From: JAWKJY01 sp041393535
GTDB taxonomy: Bacteria > Actinomycetota > Thermoleophilia > Gaiellales > Gaiellaceae
Assembly: GCA_041393535.1 (NCBI GenBank)
Contig: JAWKJY010000008.1
Span: 1 to 64,000 of the forward strand
Length of the DNA stretch: 64,000 bases
Reading direction: 5' to 3'
Below, in pieces: positions 54,289 to 61,974 of this stretch. The notes below the pieces were generated by a model. It did no database searches, had not been told where the DNA came from, and saw nothing but the letters and a program-made list of their open reading frames with translations. Both the position numbers and the translations under genes were made by a program. Position 1 is the stretch's first letter; each line of letters opens with the position of its first letter.

Positions 54289-54711
54289 CTACGGCGCCGG
54301 GATCGCCTCGATCGCCCGCGCCCAGGCGCCGTCGAGCGCGACGACCCAGCCGCCGCCCTTGGCCGTGCTCCGGTCGAGCAGGTCGCCGAGGACGTCGCCG
54401 TGCGTGCAGAGCACCGCGCTCGCGTCGCCGAGCTCGCGCAGCAGGGCGAGCGCGCCGCGATGGCCGGCACCCTCCGCGAGCCGCGCGTCCGGCTCGACCG
54501 CGACGCCGAGCTGGGCGCCGAGCGGCTCGAGCGTCTGGAGGCACCGGGTCGCGGGGCTCGAGACGAGCCGCGTCGGGCCCCGTGCGGCCAGGGTCCGCGC
54601 GAGCGCCGTCGCCTGCTGGCGCCCGATCACGTCGAGCGGCCGCAGCTCGTCGTCGCCCTCCCAGTCGCTCCGCCGCCCGGCGCTCGCGTGGCGCAGCACG
54701 ATCAGGGCCAC
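54289..54711 (-). CDS. SixA-like histidine phosphatase
   Basis: Histidine phosphatase of 140 residues with the catalytic N-terminal VLRHASAG (RHG-type motif), SSPATRCLQTLEPL (second Arg), and the C-terminal THGDVLGDLL His. The domain corresponds to the C-terminal half of mycobacterial MutT1. It overlaps the upstream Nudix gene by 10 bp on the same strand, giving a two-gene version of that two-domain enzyme. It could act on protein phosphohistidine or on nucleotides produced by the Nudix partner. Confidence 0.88.
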   Translation of the reverse strand: MALIVLRHASAGRRSDWEGDDELRPLDVIGRQQATALARTLAARGPTRLVSSPATRCLQTLEPLGAQLGVAVEPDARLAEGAGHRGALALLRELGDASAVLCTHGDVLGDLLDRSTAKGGGWVVALDGAWARAIEAIPAP

Positions 54712-55124
54712 TCGCCGGCCTCCACCAGCTCGAGGAACGCCCGGAGCAGCGCGCCGTCGCGCGGGTAGCTGAGCGCGGCGGCGGCGTCGGTCGGCGAGGC
54801 CCAGCGGACGGCGTCGACCTCGTTGCGCGCCCCGGCCTCGCCCGACACCGGGCGCATCGCCCAGTAGCGCACGACCTTGGGGCGCCCGAGGTGGTCGACG
54901 TAGCGGGCCTCGGGCAGCTCCGGTCCGAGCGCGCAGCGCACGCCGGTCTCCTCCTCGACCTCGCGCACCGCGCAGTCCTCGTCGCCCTCGCCGGGCTCCG
55001 CCTTGCCCTTCGGGAACGTCCAGTCGTCGTAGCGCGGGCGGTGGACGATGAGGACGACGAGGTCGCCGTCGGCCGTCTCGCGGGCGACGATGCCGCCGCC
55101 GGCCCTGACGAGGGGGTCGCTCAT
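54702..55124 (-). CDS. Nudix hydrolase (MutT1 N-domain-like)
   Basis: Nudix protein of 140 residues. The Nudix box is complete: GKAEPGEGDEDCAVREVEEE followed by TGV. AGGGIVARE and HRPRYDDWTFPKGK precede it. In Mycobacterium tuberculosis mutT1 encodes Nudix plus histidine phosphatase and lies beside ppk1; here the same two domains are separate overlapping genes near ppk and ppx. Likely substrates are 8-oxo-dGTP or diadenosine polyphosphates. Confidence 0.92.
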   Translation of the reverse strand: MSDPLVRAGGGIVARETADGDLVVLIVHRPRYDDWTFPKGKAEPGEGDEDCAVREVEEETGVRCALGPELPEARYVDHLGRPKVVRYWAMRPVSGEAGARNEVDAVRWASPTDAAAALSYPRDGALLRAFLELVEAGEWP

Positions 55125-55176
55125 GCGGGCCGCGGCGACGCCGCCCGTCCGCGTCGCCCGGCGTGACGCCGGGCGC

Positions 55177-56622
55177 TCAGCGCCACAGCGCCCGACCCTG
55201 CTTGCGGGCCCGCTCCCAGACGTCCTCGTAGGTCGCCCGCGCCCGCACCCGCCGCTCGCGCTGGTGCTGCACGAGCCGGCCGGCCGCGAACGCCGCGCGC
55301 ACGCCGGCGCCGCGCGCGACGAGCGCGCGCAGCCGCTCCTCCGCGATGCAGGCGTCCTGGTGCTCGCCGAGCACGTCCTGGAAGGCCTTCAGCTCGCGGA
55401 TCAGCCGCTCCGGGCCGGGGCTCATCGTCCCGGCCGCGAACTCGGCCGCGTAGCGGGCGCGCTTGCCCCTGATCCGCAGGGCGTGCAGCTCGTCGTCGAT
55501 CGGGTCCTCCGGCAGCCGACCCACGTCGCGCCGGAGGCGCCGGTACTCGGCGCGGGCGATCGTCTCGAGCGTCTCCTCGGACTCGACGATCGGCATCTCG
55601 TCGGCCGCCCGGTCGAGTCGGTCGAGCAGCGCCACGTAGCGCGGCGCCCGCAGCGCGTCGAGCATCAGCGCACGCGCCTCCTCCCGCTCGCCCTCGAGCC
55701 GGGTCAGCAGCCGCAGGAAGGCGCGCTGCTCGGCCGGCTCGAGCAGGTCCGACTCCCCGGTCAGGTGCTCGAGCAGGACGTCGAGGTCGCGCACCGGCCC
55801 GAGCGCGCCGCCGAGCCAGCCGAGCTCGGCGCGCAGCGACTCCGCCCACTCCGGGTCGAGCAGGGGGCGGGCGGCCCGGAGCAGCCCGCGCAGGCGCCGG
55901 GTCGCGACGCGCATCTGGTGCAGCTCCTCGATGTCCGCGCCGAGCCGCGTGCCCGGGTCGTGGCGGACGATCAGGGCGACCTGGGAGCGGATCAGGTGGC
56001 GGAGGTGGTCCGCGATCGTCCCGTCCTCCGGGGGCACCGTCGCGTCCGCGGCCTCGAGGTCGAGCGCCTGGAAGAGCTTCGGCCGGCTGTCGCCGGGGAG
56101 CGCTCCCGCCGCCTCGAGGGCGCGCCCGATCGTGGCGAGGGCCGCCTCGTCGCCGCCGAGCAGCTCGGCCTCGATCTCGGTGAACCGCCGCGCGACGCGC
56201 CGCCCGTCCATGACCGAGACGAGATCGACGGTGACGTCGGCGATCGGGCCCTCGATGCCGCGCACGCGGACGCCCGAGCGGCGCGTGCGGAGCGTCGCGA
56301 CCGGCTCGACGGGGGCGCCGCGCAGGCGCGCCACGAGCAGGTCGAGGATCTCGACGGGCGCCGTCCTGCTCGCGCTCGCGAGCTCGAGCTCGATCCGGGC
56401 GATCCCGCGCGGCAGCTTCAGCTGCCAGCTCGTCCCGGCCGGCTCGACCCGCCGACGCAGGGTGACGCCGCCGGCCGCGAGGCGGTGGTCGGGCGTGTCG
56501 TAGTAGGTCGAGACGAGGACGCGTGGCTCGATCGGCTCGCCGGGCAGGTCCGGGAGCCGGAACGAGGCCGGAGCGCCCAGCTTCAGCTCGCGCTCGACGG
56601 TGGCTTTCACGGGCCGGGCCAC
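55177..56622 (-). CDS. CYTH-CHAD domain protein (polyphosphate-associated)
   Basis: Protein of 481 residues. The N-terminal CYTH/triphosphate-tunnel domain begins ATVERELKLG (E-x-E-x-K metal and phosphate motif) and has STYYDTPDHRLAAGGVTLRRR. The CHAD helical domain follows (ELHQMRVATRRLRGLLRAARPLL; RIRGKRARYAAEFAAG), rich in conserved His/Arg that bind polyphosphate. GTG 56622 was chosen because a TAGACT -10 lies 7 nt upstream; a longer frame to 56682 exists. CYTH domains hydrolyse triphosphates; CHAD targets proteins to polyphosphate granules. Its place beside ppk/ppx agrees. Confidence 0.92.
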   Translation of the reverse strand: MARPVKATVERELKLGAPASFRLPDLPGEPIEPRVLVSTYYDTPDHRLAAGGVTLRRRVEPAGTSWQLKLPRGIARIELELASASRTAPVEILDLLVARLRGAPVEPVATLRTRRSGVRVRGIEGPIADVTVDLVSVMDGRRVARRFTEIEAELLGGDEAALATIGRALEAAGALPGDSRPKLFQALDLEAADATVPPEDGTIADHLRHLIRSQVALIVRHDPGTRLGADIEELHQMRVATRRLRGLLRAARPLLDPEWAESLRAELGWLGGALGPVRDLDVLLEHLTGESDLLEPAEQRAFLRLLTRLEGEREEARALMLDALRAPRYVALLDRLDRAADEMPIVESEETLETIARAEYRRLRRDVGRLPEDPIDDELHALRIRGKRARYAAEFAAGTMSPGPERLIRELKAFQDVLGEHQDACIAEERLRALVARGAGVRAAFAAGRLVQHQRERRVRARATYEDVWERARKQGRALWR

Positions 56623-56629
56623 GGCGCCG

Positions 56630-56635
56630 AGTCTA
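56630..56635 (-). promoter_or_regulatory. -10 element of the CYTH-CHAD gene (leaderless type)
   Basis: TAGACT on the minus strand, then 7 nt, then GTG at 56622. Confidence 0.55.
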
Positions 56636-56673
56636 CCCGCTGGCCGGGGGCCGGCTCGTCCCCCCGGGGACGG

Positions 56674-56695
56674 CTTCACCACCTCTTCACCAGTG
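56674..56695 (+). promoter_or_regulatory. PHO-box-like direct repeat between CYTH-CHAD and thrS
   Basis: CTTCACC occurs at 56674 and 56685, exactly 11 bp apart, as in the ppx and ppk boxes. The repeat points toward thrS (its -10 is 38 bp away), but CYTH-CHAD, whose -10 is 38 bp away on the other side, is the more sensible regulon member. Which gene it controls is undecided. Confidence 0.5.
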
Positions 56696-56733
56696 GCCCG
56701 GCGGGACCGGGCGGCCGCTCCAGGGGGCGCCAG

Positions 56734-56739
56734 TAGACT
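56734..56739 (+). promoter_or_regulatory. -10 element of thrS (leaderless type)
   Basis: TAGACT followed by 7 nt and the GTG at 56747. Confidence 0.55.
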
Positions 56740-56746
56740 TCCCGGC

Positions 56747-58648
56747 GTGCAGGTGATCCTCCCCGACGGCTCGCCCCTCGAGCTCCCCGACGGCGCCTCC
56801 GGCCTCGACGCCGCGCGCGCGATCGGGCCGAGGCTCGCCGAGCAGGCGGTGCTCGTCCGCCTGGGCGACGGCGCGACTCAGGACCTCCGGCTGCCGCTTC
56901 CCGAGGGCGCGCAGGTGCAGTTCCTGACGACGCGGGACAAGGCCGATCCGGACGCGCTCGCCGTGCTGCGCCACTCGACGGCTCACCTGCTCGCGGAGGC
57001 CGCGCGCAGGCTGTTCCCGGGCACCCGCGTCGCGATCGGGCCGCCGATCGAGAGCGGCTTCTACTACGACTTCGAGTTCCCGGCGCCCGTCACGGACGAG
57101 GACCTCGCGCGGCTCGAGGACGAGGTCCGGCGGGAGATCGCGGAGGGCCGCACGTTCGAGCGGCGCGAGGTCGACCGCGACGAGGCGCGGCGCATCTTCG
57201 AGGCCGAGGGCGAGCCGTACAAGGTCGAGCTCGTCGACTCGGCCGAGGGCGCGCTGTCCTTCTACACCCAGGGCGACTTCACCGACCTCTGCCGCGGCCC
57301 GCACCTCCAGGACGCGCGTCCGATCAAGGCCGTCAAGCTCCTGTCCCTCGCGGGCGCGTACTGGCGCGGCGACTCGTCGCGGCCGCAGCTCACGCGCATC
57401 TACGGGACGGCCTTCTACGACCAGAAGGACCTCGACGAGCACCTCTTCCGGATCGAGGAGGCGAAGCGGCGCGACCACCGTCGGCTCGGCCGGGAGCTGA
57501 AGCTGTTCGACTTCTCCGAGCTCGCTCCGGGGATGGCCTTCTGGCAGCCGCGCGGGATGGTCGTGTGGAACGTGCTCGAGGACATCCGCCGCCGGGAGAA
57601 CGCCCGCCGCGGCTACCACGAGGTGCGCACCCCGCAGCTCTACGACGCGGACCTCTGGAAGACCTCCGGGCACTGGGACAAGTACGCGGACGTGATGTTC
57701 GCGCTCGAGGTCGAGGAGCGGCCGTACGGGCTGAAGCCGATGAACTGCCCCGGGCACTGCCTGCTCTACCGGCAGCTCCCGCGCAGCTACCGCGAGCTCC
57801 CGTTCCGGGTCGCCGAGGCGGGGAACCTCCACCGCAACGAGCTCTCCGGCGTGCTCCACGGCCTCCTGCGCGTGCGCCACTTCGTCCAGGACGACGCGCA
57901 CATCTTCTGCACGCGCGCGCAGATCGAGGACGAGGTGCTCGGCTGCCTCGACTACGCCTTCTACCTCTACGGGCTGTTCGACCTCGACATCCACGTGGAG
58001 CTGTCGACGCGGCCCGCGAACAAGCTCGGCACCGACGAGGAGTGGGACCAGGCGGAGACGGCGCTCGCGCGGGCGCTCGAGCGCCAGGGCCTCTCCTTCC
58101 AGGTGAACGAGGGCGACGGCGCCTTCTACGGGCCGAAGATCGACCTGCACATGCGCGACGCGCTCGGGCGCAGCTGGCAGCTCGGCACGGTCCAGCTCGA
58201 CTTCCAGCTGCCGCAGCGCTTCGACCTCGTGTACCAGGGGTCGGACAACGCCGAGCACCAGCCGGTGATGATCCACCGGGCGCTCTTCGGCTCGCTCGAG
58301 CGCTTCGTCGGCATCCTGCTCGAGCACACCGGCGGCGAGCTGCCCGTCTGGCTCGCGCCCGTGCAGGCCCGCGTCCTGCCGGTCGCCGACCCGCATCGCG
58401 GCGCGGCCGACGCGCTCGTCGCGGAGCTGGCCGGCCGGGGCGTCCGCGTCGAGCTCGACGCGAGCGCGGAGACGCTCGGGAAGCGCATCCGGGCGGCCGA
58501 GCTGGAGAAGGTCCCGTACGTCCTCGTCGTCGGCGAGAAGGAGGCCGCCGGGGAGACGCTCGCGCTGCGCCGCCGCGGGGAGCAGGGCGTCCGCACGGAG
58601 CCACGGGACGCGGCACTGGACGAGATCGCGGGCGCTGCTAAGCTGTGA
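56747..58648 (+). CDS. thrS: Threonine--tRNA ligase
   Basis: Class II synthetase of 633 residues. Order: TGS domain (VILPDGSPLELPDGASG), editing domain with HSTAHLLAEA, catalytic core with motif 1, the zinc Cys in LKPMNCPGHC, motif 2 (GNLHRNELSGVLHGLLRVR), motif 3 (ALFGSLERFVGILLEHT), then the anticodon-binding domain (ELPVWLAPVQARVLPV). It charges tRNA-Thr. GTG 56747 aligns with the TGS start. First gene before infC-rpmI-rplT. Confidence 0.96.
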   Translation: MQVILPDGSPLELPDGASGLDAARAIGPRLAEQAVLVRLGDGATQDLRLPLPEGAQVQFLTTRDKADPDALAVLRHSTAHLLAEAARRLFPGTRVAIGPPIESGFYYDFEFPAPVTDEDLARLEDEVRREIAEGRTFERREVDRDEARRIFEAEGEPYKVELVDSAEGALSFYTQGDFTDLCRGPHLQDARPIKAVKLLSLAGAYWRGDSSRPQLTRIYGTAFYDQKDLDEHLFRIEEAKRRDHRRLGRELKLFDFSELAPGMAFWQPRGMVVWNVLEDIRRRENARRGYHEVRTPQLYDADLWKTSGHWDKYADVMFALEVEERPYGLKPMNCPGHCLLYRQLPRSYRELPFRVAEAGNLHRNELSGVLHGLLRVRHFVQDDAHIFCTRAQIEDEVLGCLDYAFYLYGLFDLDIHVELSTRPANKLGTDEEWDQAETALARALERQGLSFQVNEGDGAFYGPKIDLHMRDALGRSWQLGTVQLDFQLPQRFDLVYQGSDNAEHQPVMIHRALFGSLERFVGILLEHTGGELPVWLAPVQARVLPVADPHRGAADALVAELAGRGVRVELDASAETLGKRIRAAELEKVPYVLVVGEKEAAGETLALRRRGEQGVRTEPRDAALDEIAGAAKL

Positions 58649-58795
58649 GGCCTGCAAGCAGGAGCGACGATCTCCTCACCTCCCGGACGCCGTCCGAGGG
58701 GGTTCAAGAGAGGGAGCAACGAGGGGCTCGAGCTGCTGCATGCAGCTCGTTTTTCGTTGTAGAGGGAGGTAGACGACCAACTTGGTGAGCCTGCA
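58649..58795 (+). ncRNA. infC leader with attenuator-like terminator
   Basis: This 147-nt leader holds small hairpins (CCTGC-AA-GCAGG at 58651-58662; CGGACG-C-CGTCCG just downstream) and then a canonical intrinsic terminator: stem CGAGCTGC / GCAGCTCG (58729-58749) followed by TTTTT. An outer pairing CAACGA / TCGTTG encloses it. A terminator placed before a ribosomal-protein operon suggests premature-termination control, as in L20/IF3 leaders of other bacteria; whether L20 binds here is not shown. Confidence 0.6.
58729..58754 (+). terminator. Intrinsic terminator in the infC leader
   Basis: 8-bp GC-rich stem, 5-nt loop, and a five-T run, the only hairpin in the window with a proper T-tract. 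It can act as the thrS terminator and as an attenuator for infC. Confidence 0.75.
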
Positions 58796-59425
58796 TTGAG
58801 GTCTCGGCGACCATTCGAGCCGGTGCGTCCCGTGCGCGACACGACGCGGATCAACGAGCAGATCCGGGTCCCTCGCGTCAGGCTGGTGGACGCGGACGGA
58901 AGCCAGGTCGGCATCCTCGAGCGCCAGGCGGCGCTCGACTACGCCGCCTCCAGGAACCTCGACCTCGTCGAGGTCGCGGCCGGCGCCGATCCCCCGGTCT
59001 GCCGGGTGATGGACTACGGCAAGTACCGGTACGAGCAGGAGCAGAAGGCCAAGACGGCCAAGAAGCACCAGTCGCAGGTTCACATCAAGGAGATCAAGCT
59101 CCGGCCGAAGATCGGCGAGCACGACTACGAGACCAAGAAGGGTCACGTCGTGCGCTTCCTCGGGCAGCGGGCGAAGGTGAAGGTTACGATCATGTTCCGG
59201 GGCCGCGAGCAGTCGCACCCGGAGCGGGGTCACAACCTGCTCATGCGCCTCGCCGAGGACGTCAAGGATCTGGGGTCGATCGAGGCCCAGCCGGTGCTCG
59301 ACGGGCGCAACATGACGATGGTGATCGCACCGCACAAGAACCAGCCGGTGGCTGGTGCGGGGGCGAAGGAGGACGGCGAGCCGGCACCGGAGCCGGAGCC
59401 GAGCGAGAGCGCCCAGGGCGCGTAG
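58796..59425 (+). CDS. infC: Translation initiation factor IF-3
   Basis: IF-3 of up to 209 residues. N-domain: RINEQIRVPRVRLVDADGSQ and AASRNLDLVEVAAGADPPVC; C-domain: KEIKLRPKIGEHDYETK, RFLGQRAKVKVTIMFRGRE. An acidic Pro/Glu tail (EPAPEPEPSESAQGA) extends beyond the usual end. The start is uncertain: TTG at 58796 gives the longest N-terminus and GTG codons at 58823 or 58832 are alternatives; rare start codons are the rule for infC, which autoregulates through them. It heads infC-rpmI-rplT. Confidence 0.93.
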   Translation: MRSRRPFEPVRPVRDTTRINEQIRVPRVRLVDADGSQVGILERQAALDYAASRNLDLVEVAAGADPPVCRVMDYGKYRYEQEQKAKTAKKHQSQVHIKEIKLRPKIGEHDYETKKGHVVRFLGQRAKVKVTIMFRGREQSHPERGHNLLMRLAEDVKDLGSIEAQPVLDGRNMTMVIAPHKNQPVAGAGAKEDGEPAPEPEPSESAQGA

Positions 59426-59444
59426 CGAGCAGAAGAGGACGACG

Positions 59445-59639
59445 ATGCCGAAGCAGAAGACGAGCTCCTCCGCGAAGAAGCGGTTCAAGGTCACGGGCGC
59501 TGGCAAGCTGATGCGCCGCCACGCCATGAAGAGCCACAACCTCGAGAAGAAGTCGGCGAAGCGCGGCCGCGACTTCGGGCGGGACCACGCGGTGGCCCCG
59601 GCCGACGTGCGCGAGGTCGAGCGCCTGCTCGCCCGCTAG
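59445..59639 (+). CDS. rpmI: 50S ribosomal protein L35
   Basis: Basic protein of 64 residues with the L35 pattern MPKQKTSSSAKKRFKVTG and KLMRRHAMKSHNLEKKS. It starts 19 bp after infC and ends 18 bp before rplT. Confidence 0.96.
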   Translation: MPKQKTSSSAKKRFKVTGAGKLMRRHAMKSHNLEKKSAKRGRDFGRDHAVAPADVREVERLLAR

Positions 59640-59657
59640 CCCGGAGGGAGTCGATCG

Positions 59658-60017
59658 ATGCCTCGCGTCAAGCGGTCTGTCCACGCGCGCAAGAAGCGCC
59701 GCAAGCTCCTGGGAGAGGCGAAGGGCTACTGGGGCCAGAAGCACATCTCCTACCGGAAGGCGAAGGAGCAGATCCTCGCCTCCGACGTCTACGCCTACCG
59801 CGACCGGAAGAACAAGAAGCGGACGTTCCGGCAGCTCTGGATCATCCGCATCAACGCGGCCGCGCGGGCCGAGGGCATGTCCTACAACCAGTTCGTCGCC
59901 GGCTGCAAGAAGGCGAACATCGAGCTGGACCGCAAGGTGCTGGCCGACCTGGCCGTCCAGGACCCGCCCGCCTTCGCGAAGATCGTCCAGACGGCCAAGG
60001 CCGCGCTCGACGCCTAG
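59658..60017 (+). CDS. rplT: 50S ribosomal protein L20
   Basis: Protein of 119 residues: MPRVKRSVHARKKRRKLLG, AKGYWGQKHISYRKAKEQ, RDRKNKKRTFRQLWIIRINA. A good Shine-Dalgarno (GGAGGGAG) precedes it. L20 binds 23S rRNA early in assembly and in several bacteria represses its own operon via the infC leader. Confidence 0.97.
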   Translation: MPRVKRSVHARKKRRKLLGEAKGYWGQKHISYRKAKEQILASDVYAYRDRKNKKRTFRQLWIIRINAAARAEGMSYNQFVAGCKKANIELDRKVLADLAVQDPPAFAKIVQTAKAALDA

Positions 60018-60048
60018 CGCCGGGCCGTCCGGCAGGGCCGGGCGGGAC

Positions 60049-60771
60049 GTGATCACCTCGCGCGACAACGCCCGCCTGCGGCTCGTCCGCAGGCTGGCGT
60101 CGCGCCGCCAGCGCGAGCGGCTCGGCCTGCTCGTGGCCGAGGGGGAGGACCTCGTCGAGGCGGCGCTGGACGCCGGCCTCGCGCCGGTCGAGGCGCTCGT
60201 CGACGCGGAGCGCCCGGCGCTCGCCGACCGCCTCCCCGAGGCCGCGCTCGTCGCGCCCGGCCTCCTCGCGGAGCTCTCCGAGCTCGCCCACGCCGCGCGC
60301 GTCGTCGCCGTCTTCCGCCGGGCCGACCTGCCGCGCGTCGACCCCGCCGCGCTGCCCGCGGTCGGGCTCGCGCTCTGGCGCGTCGGCGACCCGGGGAACG
60401 TCGGCACGCTCCTGCGCGCGGCGGACGCGCTCGGGCCCGCCTGCGTCTGCCTCTCGGCGGGCTGCGCCGACCCGGCCTCGCCCAAGGCGCTGCGCGCCGG
60501 CGCCGGGGCGACCTTCCGCGTCCCCGTCGGCGCCTTCGACGACGCGCCGCGGCCGTGGGTCGCGCTCGTGCCGCGCGACGGCGAGCCGCTGGCTGAGGTC
60601 GGGCTCGGGGCCGGCGCGACGTTCGTCCTCGGCGCCGAGCGGGAGGGGCTGCCCGACGACGTCCTGACGCGCTGCGACCTGCGGGCGACGATCCCCCAGG
60701 CGGCGGGCGCCGAGTCGCTGAACGTCGCGATCGCCGGCTCGATCGCCCTCTACGAGCTCCGGCGCCGCTAG
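60049..60771 (+). CDS. SPOUT-family (TrmH/SpoU) RNA 2'-O-methyltransferase
   Basis: Methyltransferase of 240 residues with an N-terminal substrate-binding domain (SRDNARLRLVRRLASRRQRE, LLVAEGEDLVEAAL) and the knotted SPOUT domain: motif 1 VGDPGNVGTLLRAADALG, motif 2 FVLGAEREGLPDDV, motif 3 ESLNVAIAGSIALYELRR. It likely methylates 23S rRNA ribose. Its position after rplT and before pheST is common in actinobacteria. GTG start 32 bp after rplT. Confidence 0.92.
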   Translation: MITSRDNARLRLVRRLASRRQRERLGLLVAEGEDLVEAALDAGLAPVEALVDAERPALADRLPEAALVAPGLLAELSELAHAARVVAVFRRADLPRVDPAALPAVGLALWRVGDPGNVGTLLRAADALGPACVCLSAGCADPASPKALRAGAGATFRVPVGAFDDAPRPWVALVPRDGEPLAEVGLGAGATFVLGAEREGLPDDVLTRCDLRATIPQAAGAESLNVAIAGSIALYELRRR

Positions 60772-60846
60772 CCCGCCGGCCGGCCGTGGCCGTCTGCGTC
60801 CGCGCGGCGCAGCCGGCGCGCGGACTCGATCGTCTACGCTCCGCGC

Positions 60847-61236
60847 GTGGACGTCCCCGCCTGGATCGAGGCCTACGCCGAGGCGTGGCGCACGCGCGAC
60901 GCCGACGCGGCCGCCGCGCTCTTCGCCGAGGAGGCCCTCTACTGGGACACGCCGTGCAGCGAGCCGAACGTCGGCCGCGAGGGCGTGCGCCGCTACTGGC
61001 GCGACGCGACGGCCCGCCAGACGGAGATCGACCTGGTCTTCGGCGAGCCGCTCGTGACGCCGGCCGGAACCGCCGTCGAGTGGTGGGTGACCCTGCGGAT
61101 GGACGGCGAGCTGGTCACCGTCCCGGGCTGCCTGCTGCTCCGCTTCGACGGCGATGGCCTCTGCGTCGAGCTGCGCGAGTACTGGAACGTGACGCCCGGC
61201 CGGCACGAGGCGCCCGCCGGCTGGGGCCGCTTCTAG
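60847..61236 (+). CDS. SnoaL/NTF2-like fold protein
   Basis: Protein of 129 residues with the SnoaL-like cone fold pattern: WIEAYAEAWRTRDADAAAAL, FAEEALYWDTP, GREGVRRYW, and a C-terminal REYWNVTPG. Such proteins are polyketide cyclases, small isomerases or ligand-binding domains; no function is assigned. A -10 TACGCT at 60835 lies 6 nt before the GTG, so it is transcribed separately from the ribosomal genes. Confidence 0.8.
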   Translation: MDVPAWIEAYAEAWRTRDADAAAALFAEEALYWDTPCSEPNVGREGVRRYWRDATARQTEIDLVFGEPLVTPAGTAVEWWVTLRMDGELVTVPGCLLLRFDGDGLCVELREYWNVTPGRHEAPAGWGRF

Positions 61237-61245
61237 CGTCCGGGC

Positions 61246-61950
61246 CTACGGGGGCCGGCGCGCGATCCAGACCTGGTCCTCGCCGCCCCGGTACGGGCGG
61301 CGGTCGAACCACTCGTAGAGCCCGAGCACCTCGAACCCCGTCCGCTCGAGCAGGTCGCGCCACGCGTCGGGGCCGAGCCACGCGAGCTCCATGCTCGCCT
61401 CGCCCTCCTCGCCGCGGACGGACAGCACGAGCCGCTGCCGCGCCGCGTCCCAGTCGGCGCGCTCGAAGATCCCGGGCTCGCGCTCGAGCCAGCGGCCGTG
61501 CGTCTCGCGGATGTCCTCCGGGCTCGGCGCGAAGACGTCGAAGATCAGCTTGCCGCCTGGGAGGAGCAGCTCGCGCGCCGCGGTCAGCGCGCGGACGCGG
61601 TCGTCGTCCTCGAGCAGGTGGAGGTAGGCCCGGAACGGCACCATGACGAGCGGGACGCGCTCGTCCACCGGCGGGTCGCGGTAGTCGCCGAGCCGCAGGT
61701 CGAGGAACTCGTCGACGCCGGCCGCGTCCGCGGTCGAGCGGCACACGTCGAGCATCCCCTGCGACGCGTCGACGCCGATCACGTGCACGCCCGAGAGGGC
61801 GACGGGGATCCCGATCCGGCCGGTGCCGACGCCGAGCTCGACGACCGGCCCGCCCGAGGCGAGCGCCTCCTCGATGTAGAAGGAGACGTCCTCCCGGACG
61901 GTTCGCGACCAGTCGTCGTACAGCCATGCGATGGCGTCGTAGTCGCTCAC
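61246..61950 (-). CDS. SAM-dependent class I methyltransferase
   Basis: Rossmann-fold methyltransferase of 234 residues. Motif I is VVELGVGTGRIGIPVA, then VIGVDASQGMLDVCR; motif post-I/IV is VMVPFRAYLHLLEDDD and LLPGGKLIFDVFAPS. N-terminus AIAWLYDDWSRTVREDV is typical of this small-molecule group. Target unknown. GTG 61950 lies 7 nt from a TACCAT -10 that overlaps the divergent pheS -10. Confidence 0.85.
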   Translation of the reverse strand: MSDYDAIAWLYDDWSRTVREDVSFYIEEALASGGPVVELGVGTGRIGIPVALSGVHVIGVDASQGMLDVCRSTADAAGVDEFLDLRLGDYRDPPVDERVPLVMVPFRAYLHLLEDDDRVRALTAARELLLPGGKLIFDVFAPSPEDIRETHGRWLEREPGIFERADWDAARQRLVLSVRGEEGEASMELAWLGPDAWRDLLERTGFEVLGLYEWFDRRPYRGGEDQVWIARRPP

Positions 61951-61957
61951 CGCGACG

Positions 61958-61967
61958 ATGGTAGTCT
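61958..61967. promoter_or_regulatory. Overlapping divergent -10 elements for the methyltransferase and pheS
   Basis: Plus-strand TAGTCT (61962-61967) lies 7 nt before the pheS GTG (61975). Minus-strand TACCAT (61958-61963) lies 7 nt before the methyltransferase GTG (61950). The two boxes share the central TA. Confidence 0.5.
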
Positions 61968-61974
61968 CCGCCGG

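Noticed and set aside
58649..58795. tRNA gene in the thrS-infC gap
   Set aside because: Hairpins do not form a cloverleaf, and there is no T-loop GTTCRA-type box in the right place; it is a leader with terminator.
58795..58797. ATT (AUU) start codon for infC, as in enteric bacteria
   Set aside because: That frame does not encode IF-3; the IF-3 frame begins at the overlapping TTG or later GTG codons.
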